Shown piece after piece: positions 58,910 to 64,000 of a stretch of 64,000 nucleotides of DNA. The notes beneath the pieces were generated by a model that was given only the letters and a program-made list of their open reading frames with translations, had not been told where the DNA came from and ran no database searches. Numbering within the stretch: position 1 is the first letter of the stretch; each line of letters begins with the position of its first letter. A program made the position numbers and the translations under genes. Origin of the DNA: Gammaproteobacteria bacterium (lineage in GTDB: Bacteria; Pseudomonadota; Gammaproteobacteria; Steroidobacterales; Woeseiaceae); the NCBI GenBank assembly GCA_009937615.1, contig JAACFB010000004.1, forward strand, positions 53,347 through 117,346. Direction: 5' to 3'.

Positions 58910-59911
58910 ATGAAAACTAAGAAATATCTAGCCATTTTTGCGCTGCTTCTCGTGCTGGCCGGGGGTATCGGCACGTTCTCTCATTTCAAAAACAAATTCA
59001 TGTCGGCCCCACCCAACCAGCTGACAATGACTGATATAGGTGATCCTTTCGCCTTTATCTGGATAGGGCAAGAAATCAATGGCGAGTACGAACCCCATGT
59101 TGCCATGTTAGTACCCGTGACGATTCCAGAAGTTGATCAAACGTTCTACATGCAGTTCGACATGGGAGCGCCCGCTACGGTGCTGGATTACAACCCTATC
59201 AAGTCGATCAATGAAAGATACGGTGCGATCTTCCAGTTAGAAAACGACGGCGAGCGGGTTGTCGCAAAGGATGTCGCATTACGAGTGGGGAGTGTGGGCG
59301 TCAACGCTACACAACTGTCATTCAGAGCAATGGGATCAGCAATAGATTGGTCAAAGCCTTCGTCGGTTGTCAAAATTGGGACTGTGGGCGCCGATTTTAT
59401 GGAGCGTCACGTCCTCAGTATCGACTTTCCAAACGAGCAGATCACATTGGGAGATGCTTCGGTAAGCGCGGAGCTGCGGGCAGATGCATTCGCTCCCTTG
59501 ACGTTTGATGGAAGAAAAGTGTTTTTGTCTGCGACACTCAATGACGAGCCAGTCAGTCTCTGGTTCGATTCGGGTTCGAGCGCGTTTGAGTTAATTGTCG
59601 AAGAGCGCATATTTGAACGGTTCGCCATTCCCGGTGCCAGGCGACGTACTTACATCAGCAACTCTTGGGGGAGCGACATCACCGTCCACAACGTTGATGC
59701 CAATGGAGAATTCAAGTTTGGTGATACGTCGGTGCCTCTGACCTACGTTACGTGCATGGAATGGCCCAACAAGTTGCAGGTCTGGGTCATGAAACTCACT
59801 AACCTCGGCGGTGATTTGGGTGGGATGACGGGGAACATGCTATTCCTGAACACAACATTGGTACTTGACGCACCCAATCTCAGGTATGCGGTGATCCCCC
59901 ATGCCCAGTAG
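58910..59911 (+). CDS. Membrane-anchored bilobed aspartic-protease-like protein
   Basis: 333 residues from the ATG at 58910. One N-terminal hydrophobic helix (LAIFALLLVLAGGIGTF) acts as signal anchor. Two retropepsin-like lobes follow: lobe 1 has FDMGAPATVLD (Asp84) and lobe 2 LWFDSGSSAFELIV (Asp220), each followed by the expected strand, plus GTVGADFMERHVLSIDFPNEQITL after lobe 1, a phrase typical of clan AA proteases. Lobe 1 has Met where Thr/Ser is normal (D-M-G), so activity is uncertain. Codon use is AT-richer than in the left part of the window. Confidence 0.8.
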   Translation: MKTKKYLAIFALLLVLAGGIGTFSHFKNKFMSAPPNQLTMTDIGDPFAFIWIGQEINGEYEPHVAMLVPVTIPEVDQTFYMQFDMGAPATVLDYNPIKSINERYGAIFQLENDGERVVAKDVALRVGSVGVNATQLSFRAMGSAIDWSKPSSVVKIGTVGADFMERHVLSIDFPNEQITLGDASVSAELRADAFAPLTFDGRKVFLSATLNDEPVSLWFDSGSSAFELIVEERIFERFAIPGARRRTYISNSWGSDITVHNVDANGEFKFGDTSVPLTYVTCMEWPNKLQVWVMKLTNLGGDLGGMTGNMLFLNTTLVLDAPNLRYAVIPHAQ

Positions 59912-60009
59912 TGGCGCAATCCCCTCAAAGCTGCAGGGTAATCTCCGGGCTACCCCCCGCGTATAGGCCAGTGCTGATGACCGTAGCCCCCGTAATTCGA
60001 GCCACCTGC

Positions 60010-60110
60010 TGCGTGAAAATGTCCGCTAACCGAGCTTCCGCTTCTGGCCGATAGCTGACCGTCCAGTAAGTTGATTTGCAGAGATCTTGATGTCCGCTAT
60101 TCGAGAGAGC
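60010..60110. repeat. Fragmentary copies of the intergenic repeat
   Basis: AATGTCCGCTAACCG (near 60015) and GATGTCCGCTATTCG (near 60088) are 5'-end fragments of the same family, upstream of the better copy H. The whole 59912-60296 gap holds no gene. Confidence 0.45.
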
Positions 60111-60129
60111 GAACCTTCAGCCCGTTGTA

Positions 60130-60203
60130 ATGTCTGCTTTTCGTCCGAAAACAGCTGTTCGGCATGAAGGGGCTAAAGGGACTGCCAATAACCCGAAGCG
60201 GAG
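60130..60203. repeat. Intergenic repeat copy H
   Basis: AATGTCTGCTTTTCGTCCGAAAACAGC-TGTTCGGC...AAAGGGACTGCCAATAACCCGAAGCGGA aligns over the whole length of the consensus, with CGTCCG in place of ACACCC. Confidence 0.7.
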
Positions 60204-60296
60204 TGTCATTTCGGCCGCTACTCCTGCACATCAAATACAGGAAGTGACCGGATTTCGACCTGAGAACAAGGCGCAAGGATATTGCTAAGAACGTTA

Positions 60297-60665
60297 TTAA
60301 GTCGGTGATGGGCGGGTCATGATGAAAATGGCCGGCGCGCTCAAGACGACTACCTGGCAAGCGATGAGCCACAATGGCGCATCGAGAAGCCATGTGATGA
60401 CCGGTGTCGCACAGATCACGATGATCGCCGTCCGCTTCGTCTTCCGGTCAATGCTGCCATCGCGGTGCCAGTTGTTGATCAGGCGGCCAAAGGTCCGGTG
60501 TTCTCGCAACCAGCTATTAAGACGCTCTGAGGATCGGGCGAATGCGAAAGCAGCGACCAGCAGGAATGGCGTCGTCGGTAATAGAGGCAGAACCAGGCCA
60601 ACGGCGCCGACAGCAACCGAGGTCAGGCCCGTCAATAACCAAATGAAGCGAGTATTTATTTTCAC
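60297..60665 (-). CDS. ybaN: DUF454 (YbaN-like) inner-membrane protein
   Basis: 122 residues from a GTG start. The DUF454 pattern is plain: LLTGLTSVAVGAVGLVLPLLPTTPFLLVAAFAFARSSERLNSWLREHRTFGRLINNWHRDGSIDRKTKR, followed by two more helices. Four membrane helices are predicted. Members are short inner-membrane proteins of unknown role, sometimes tied to heme or iron loci. It is the only well-conserved gene between 58 and 62 kb and runs against its neighbours. Confidence 0.92.
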   Translation of the reverse strand: MKINTRFIWLLTGLTSVAVGAVGLVLPLLPTTPFLLVAAFAFARSSERLNSWLREHRTFGRLINNWHRDGSIDRKTKRTAIIVICATPVITWLLDAPLWLIACQVVVLSAPAIFIMTRPSPT

Positions 60666-60855
60666 TATGTCAGTTCATCACATGACGACCAGCAGCGGCA
60701 AGTCCGACGGCATTGTCACTCGTGACCGAGCTGAATAATTTGGGCTGCAGAAACGCAAAGGCAGTGAGAGAGTTTTACTCAAGCCTGGCGTTAGCCCATG
60801 GTTCATTATGGCCGGTTGCTGCCGTCCAAAATCACCGAAATCAGCCTGGTCGGAT

Positions 60856-60926
60856 AACCGCTTTGCACTGCACAGCGGTCATTCGGCTAAACTACTCCTG
60901 AAGGATTGCTAATAGCCCAAAGCAGG
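60856..60926. repeat. Intergenic repeat copy I
   Basis: CGCTTTGCACTGCACAGCGGTCATTCGGCTAAACTACTCCTGAAGGATTGCTAATAGCCCAAAGCAGGC follows the consensus from CATTCGGCTAAAC through CCCAAAGC. It lies 34 bp before the next gene. Confidence 0.72.
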
Positions 60927-60959
60927 CGTGCACTCGTTTAGCGTAACTGAAGGACTACC

Positions 60960-61682
60960 GTGATCCTGCAACGTTTAATCAAAGCAACCGCCAATCAAAA
61001 TTGGAACACGGTTTTACTCGAAATTCTTATCGTAGTGATCGGTATCTTTCTTGGCCTGCAAGTTGACGACTGGAATGAACGCCGCAAGCTTCGACAGCAG
61101 GAATCCATGTATTTGGAGAAGCTCGTCGACGATTTGACAACGATGCGGACTGAGTTGGCCGACAAAGTCGAGAGACACAATAAAACGATCGGGAGAATGA
61201 CGGCAGCTCATTTTGCGCTCGAGGACTGCAGAATTTCCGATGAAACGAAGTCCGATATCAGTTTCACGCTGGAGAGATACCAGATAACGCCGCCGTTTAG
61301 TTACCTGAGTGCAACATACGACGATATGGTTGCGTCAGGTGCGTTTACGCGCATTGAGGATCACGAGTTGAAACAGCAAATCGCTTATTCTTTCTCGCAC
61401 TTGGCCGGCGTAAACACCTACCAACAAAGCTTTCGCATATCAATGCCAGTCGTAGACGAAATTGTATGGAGAGCTGTGTCTTACAGCATTGATCGGGAAA
61501 CTGGAAGACCAGTAGCTTCATACGAAATGTCTGCACTCTGTGACAATGTCGAACTTCGGAACGCTGTTGTGGAAATGATCGATATACAACATGACAGCAG
61601 AGGTGGCGCTTGGCGAGCTCTGGGGCCAGTGGATGAATTGCTCGAAAATCTCGAGACTAAGGCTGTTGAAGGCTACCGCTGA
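60960..61682 (+). CDS. DUF6090-like membrane-anchored protein
   Basis: 240 residues from a GTG start. One N-terminal helix (NTVLLEILIVVIGIFLGLQV) followed by DDWNERRKLRQQESMYLEKLVDDLTTMRTEL is the signature of the DUF6090 family, a membrane-tethered protein with a long helical domain. The rest is helical with YLSATYDDMVASGAFTRIEDHELKQQIAYSFSHL. Function unknown. The spelling is AT-richer than in the 0-47 kb genes. It is flanked by repeat copies I and J. Confidence 0.82.
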   Translation: MILQRLIKATANQNWNTVLLEILIVVIGIFLGLQVDDWNERRKLRQQESMYLEKLVDDLTTMRTELADKVERHNKTIGRMTAAHFALEDCRISDETKSDISFTLERYQITPPFSYLSATYDDMVASGAFTRIEDHELKQQIAYSFSHLAGVNTYQQSFRISMPVVDEIVWRAVSYSIDRETGRPVASYEMSALCDNVELRNAVVEMIDIQHDSRGGAWRALGPVDELLENLETKAVEGYR

Positions 61683-61788
61683 GCAGTGAACCGATGTCCG
61701 CTGCTAGCCGAAAGCAGGTATTAATTTTTGATATTTTCAACCTGACCGAATGTCGGCTATTGGTAAAAGCAGATGTTTACGCAGGTCG

Positions 61789-61867
61789 CATGTCTTCTTT
61801 ACCTCCCTTCGAGAGTACTTTAGGTTTTAGGAGTCTTTAAGGGTCGCTACTGATCCAAAGCGGACAC
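61789..61867. repeat. Intergenic repeat copy J (before riboswitch 5)
   Basis: GCATGTCTTCTTTACCTCCC...GGAGTCTTTAAGGGTCGCTACTGATCCAAAGCGGACACC matches the consensus ends. Upstream (61693-61775) are two more partial copies (ATGTCCGCTGCTAGCCGAAAGCAGG and AATGTCGGCTATTGG). It lies 13 bp before the promoter box of riboswitch 5. Confidence 0.7.
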
Positions 61868-61880
61868 CGCTAAGTACAAG

Positions 61881-61915
61881 CCAGAATTGACCGCTCCGCT
61901 GTTTGTAAGACAATT
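61881..61915 (+). promoter_or_regulatory. Conserved promoter box of riboswitch 5
   Basis: CCAGAATTGAC at 61881-61891 (-35 TTGACC), 17-nt spacer, -10-like ACAATT at 61910-61915. The GGCAAA of the aptamer begins 49 nt after the box, in line with riboswitches 3 (48) and 4 (46). Confidence 0.63.
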
Positions 61916-61923
61916 AACGCTGC

Positions 61924-62016
61924 GATAGCGGCAAATCTGACCAGAGCCAGAGATGCAGCGCTACGGGTTCTCGTCCCCTGCACGACTTCATCACTACGAT
62001 TGAACCTGGCCGGTCG
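61924..62016 (+). promoter_or_regulatory. Divergent cyclic-di-GMP-I riboswitch 5
   Basis: GCGGCAAATC and the overall order are kept, but the core differs: P2 is TCTGAC-CAGA-GCCAGA (one mismatch, no GNRA loop), and GATGCAGCGCTACGGG replaces the usual GACGCAAAGCCACGGG. The P3 arm keeps its pairing by compensatory change: GGTTC/GAACC instead of GGTC/GACC, and TCGT/ACGA instead of TCGC/GCGA. It may be altered in affinity or ligand, or in decay. Confidence 0.7.
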
Positions 62017-62062
62017 GATTTCTAGTGCAGAGGGCAAAATGCGATCTGCAAACGAGGTGGAA

Positions 62063-62647
62063 ATGAAGAGAGTTCACTACAGAGGTTTTCTCGTCGTTGT
62101 CTCTTTCATAGGTCTACTGGCTTCACCGGCATGCGTTTACTCGCAGCAGAAGGTCTATAAGTGGGTGGACGAAGAAGGGGTCGTTCACTTCAGTGAGCAG
62201 CCGCCTGGAGAATCGCCCAAAGGTCAAGTAGAGACATTTACAACGGATCCGGCCCCGCGACATGTGCCTCCCATTCGATCGACTGTCAGAGCGTCTGCGG
62301 CTGCGAGACCGGATGACGAAAAACAGGCGGCAGAGCCCGACCCCCAGTTGCCTGCGCCGGTCGCGGAAATAAATATTTCTGAAATGAGTCTTGCGGATCT
62401 GGATCGTAGATGCGAGGACGCAAGGGAAGAAAAACTCGCGCCGTTAAGAGAAGCCGAGATCGAGAATTGCATAAAAACAGGCACTGGCGATCAAGCATGG
62501 TGCGAGACGTTTTGGGCAGATTATGGCGCCGGCGGACGAACGGCATCCGGTGTGATCTATCCGCAGATGTTTAATGATCTTCCGGAATGTGAGGAAGCTT
62601 GGGAGGAACGAAATTATCGCGGGCTATACCCCGGGGGCAAACCTTGA
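62063..62647 (+). CDS. DUF4124-domain exported protein
   Basis: 194 residues from the ATG at 62063 (GAGGTGG upstream); an ATG at 62039 is possible. A signal peptide (FLVVVSFIGLLASPACVYS) is followed by the DUF4124 block QQKVYKWVDEEGVVHFSEQPP, an unstructured Pro/Ala-rich linker (~70-110) and a C-terminal part with three Cys (DRRCEDAREEK, ENCIKTGTGDQAWCETF). DUF4124 proteins are periplasmic and unassigned. It is controlled by the divergent riboswitch 5. Confidence 0.85.
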   Translation: MKRVHYRGFLVVVSFIGLLASPACVYSQQKVYKWVDEEGVVHFSEQPPGESPKGQVETFTTDPAPRHVPPIRSTVRASAAARPDDEKQAAEPDPQLPAPVAEINISEMSLADLDRRCEDAREEKLAPLREAEIENCIKTGTGDQAWCETFWADYGAGGRTASGVIYPQMFNDLPECEEAWEERNYRGLYPGGKP

Positions 62648-62649
62648 TT

Positions 62650-62688
62650 TTTTATGCCGCGACTGCCGACGAAGTCATCAGGCGTTAG
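62650..62688 (+). repeat. Short repeat encoding FYAATADEVIRR, copy 2
   Basis: Positions 62650-62688 read F-Y-A-A-T-A-D-E-V-I-R-R and then TAG, nearly the same peptide as at 52440 but with several base changes, mostly in third positions. It starts 3 nt after the stop of the DUF4124 gene and is out of that gene's frame. Confidence 0.45.
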
Positions 62689-62825
62689 TTTTAGTCTGAT
62701 TATGTTCACCCCACGGTGAACGTCGGCTGGAAACGTGCGCTCTGTCACAGCTCTGTGTTCAGGCAATAGGCAGATTACCAGTTAACCGGCTGTTAGCTTG
62801 AGCATCCGCGGATATAGGAGCAATC

Positions 62826-63749
62826 ATGATCTGGCTGCGCGTGCGCTGTGTATTTGCGTTTATAGTTTTCTCGATGGCGATCCCAGGTTGTGGTGGCTCC
62901 GAATCGGGCGGCAACACCGGGCGGATATCTGTCGGCGTGAGTGATGCTCCGATGCATGATGCAGTCAAAATCTGCATCGCCTTTGACCAGATTGAGTTAA
63001 AGCCCAAAGACGGCCCGCCGATCCTTGTAGAAGAACTCTTGGCCGCAAAGCAGACAATTAATGTCAATCTGCTCGAGTTCCCGGGCATGAATGCAGCACC
63101 GTTGCTCATGGACTACGAGGTTCCCGCCGGGGAGTATTTGTGGCTGCGGCTTGGTGTAAACGCGGCCGAAGGAGGAACTGGCGGCGTTAATGACAACGCC
63201 CTGGCTATGGAATGCCAGGGTGATGAATCTTATCTGGCGCTAAAGAACGGCGGTATTCACAACCTGTATATCCCGAGCGGCGCAGAGAGTGGGCTCAAGC
63301 TGACCGGCAGCATTATCATTCCCCAGGGCGGCGAGGCCGACTTCACCGCTGAGATCGACCTGGCGAAATCGGTCGCCTATCCTGGTGGCCTTGCGCCCGA
63401 TGCGATATTTCGACCGACCATGCGCCTTGTGAATAATGCTGAGGTAGGCGCTATTACGGGTAAGGTAGACGCATCCCTGATCGTCGATGGCTGCAAGCCT
63501 ACCGCGTATATCTTCGAGGGGGACACGTTGGCCGTTGAGCCGACGGTGGACAACGCGCTCGCATCCGCATTGGTCCAGGAACAGACGAACAATCTGGCAG
63601 AAACAGAGTATCACTACACTGTCGGCTTTCTGTTGCCAGGATCGTACGGAGCAGCATTCAGCTGTGACGACGGTGCCACACTGCGGTTGTCTGGTGATAA
63701 TCCGGTAGGTGTCGTCGTCAACGAGGTCGCCACGGCCAATTTCCCATAA
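62826..63749 (+). CDS. DUF4382-domain lipoprotein
   Basis: 307 residues. Lipobox AIPGC after FAFIVFSM, a Gly/Ser linker, then the DUF4382 beginning GRISVGVSDAPMHDAVKICIAFDQIELKPKDG, with LLEFPGMNAAPLLMDYEVPAGEYLWLRL and IFRPTMRLVN at the end of the domain (~residue 195). The last 100 residues form a carboxypeptidase-regulatory-like beta domain (GAITGKVDASLIVDG). It is a surface or periplasmic protein of unknown role. AGGAG lies 6 nt before the ATG. Confidence 0.9.
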   Translation: MIWLRVRCVFAFIVFSMAIPGCGGSESGGNTGRISVGVSDAPMHDAVKICIAFDQIELKPKDGPPILVEELLAAKQTINVNLLEFPGMNAAPLLMDYEVPAGEYLWLRLGVNAAEGGTGGVNDNALAMECQGDESYLALKNGGIHNLYIPSGAESGLKLTGSIIIPQGGEADFTAEIDLAKSVAYPGGLAPDAIFRPTMRLVNNAEVGAITGKVDASLIVDGCKPTAYIFEGDTLAVEPTVDNALASALVQEQTNNLAETEYHYTVGFLLPGSYGAAFSCDDGATLRLSGDNPVGVVVNEVATANFP

Positions 63750-63917
63750 GAGCAGCGCACGTTTGGGAGAGCCGGTCGCCCGTTGCTCTTGCTCCTGCCG
63801 ATGTCTTGATTGGTTTTAGAAGCCGGCAACCAGGTACTCAGCGTATCTGCTTTTCAACGGGTCGTCTATTCGTGCTTGCCACGACTTGAGATCCGCTCCC
63901 GTGCCGTCAGGTAAGCA

Positions 63918-64000
63918 TCGACAAAGGCAAACCTGACCAAAGTCAGCGACGCAAAGCCACGGGTCCTCGCTTCCTCCGCGACGCCTTACGCGACGCCACG
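63918..64000 (+). promoter_or_regulatory. Cyclic-di-GMP-I riboswitch 6 (cut by window end)
   Basis: AAAGGCAAACC, P2 CTGAC-CAAA-GTCAG, GCGACGCAAAGCCACGGGTCC and CTTCCTCCGCGACG of the enlarged P3 are present; the 3' part lies outside the window. Upstream (63838-63905) a degenerate repeat copy (ATCTGCTTTTCAAC...TCTATTCG) can be traced, but the CCAGAATTGAC box is not. The target gene lies beyond the window. Confidence 0.88.

Noticed and set aside
48541..61900. The repeat-rich gaps as a CRISPR array
   Set aside because: Copies are kilobases apart, differ in length and sequence, have no regular spacers and no cas genes nearby.
47771..64000. The region right of the tRNA as a chromosomal integron with attC sites
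   Set aside because: Genes lie on both strands and are long and unrelated in size, no integrase is seen, and the repeats lack the RYYYAAC/GTTRRRY core boxes expected of attC.
1..64000. Prophage, IS element or toxin-antitoxin module
   Set aside because: No transposase, integrase, phage structural or paired toxin/antitoxin genes were found among the supported coding regions.

Overview
The window looks like a chromosome segment of a moderately GC-rich, Gram-negative, aerobic gammaproteobacterium. It carries a TonB-dependent receptor, lipoproteins with lipoboxes, outer-membrane proteins ending in aromatic residues, a chaperone-usher pilus, and typical proteobacterial housekeeping genes (Hsp15, YceH/UPF0502, YbaN/DUF454, pseudouridine catabolism, RtcB-archease). 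A free-living, probably marine or sediment lineage (Woeseiales/Steroidobacterales-like) is an inference from gene style only. No plasmid, phage or transposase genes were seen.

Layout. 0-24 kb is ordinary mixed metabolism: a truncated TonB receptor, two SDR enzymes, a GFA-type zinc protein, pyruvate phosphate dikinase, a collagen-like/DUF4397 lipoprotein, Hsp15, methyltransferases, an MFS transporter, a membrane-spanning response regulator, a homocysteine methyltransferase, a ParA-like ATPase, a PanB-like protein and an S9 peptidase. 24-37 kb holds a riboswitch-led secreted Ig/FN3 protein, a RetSat-like oxidoreductase, an AAA-FHA protein, a propionyl-CoA synthetase-like ligase, the rtcB-archease pair, a dodecin and a Pcm-erythromycin esterase fusion. 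37-41.6 kb is an archaic (Csu-type) chaperone-usher pilus operon led by a second riboswitch. 41.9-47.3 kb holds a bicupin, a truncated globin, YceH, psuK-psuG and a membrane protein.

A tRNA-Arg(UCG) at 47.5 kb, with a 21-bp duplication of its 3' end 164 bp downstream, marks a change of style. From there to the window end the intergenic spaces carry at least ten degenerate copies of a ~50-80 bp repeat that I did not find to the left, and four of the six riboswitches. The genes here are mostly small exported or unknown proteins, plus a CoA-transferase/ThDP-lyase operon, a rhodanese, two methyltransferases and an aspartic-protease-like protein.

Main result. The window holds six cyclic-di-GMP-I (GEMM-I) riboswitches, at about 24.45, 37.45, 48.67, 58.20, 61.92 and 63.92 kb; the fifth has a deviant core and the sixth is cut by the window edge. 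Each complete one precedes a gene, and most targets are exported or surface proteins. Three of the right-hand ones share a fixed architecture: intergenic repeat, then an identical CCAGAATTGAC box whose TTGAC can serve as a -35, then 46-49 nt to the GGCAAA of the aptamer, with an unusual branched P3 arm. This reads as a c-di-GMP regulon that has spread as a promoter-riboswitch cassette. The layout predicts that one signal coordinates pilus assembly, a secreted Ig/FN3 protein and several uncharacterised envelope proteins.
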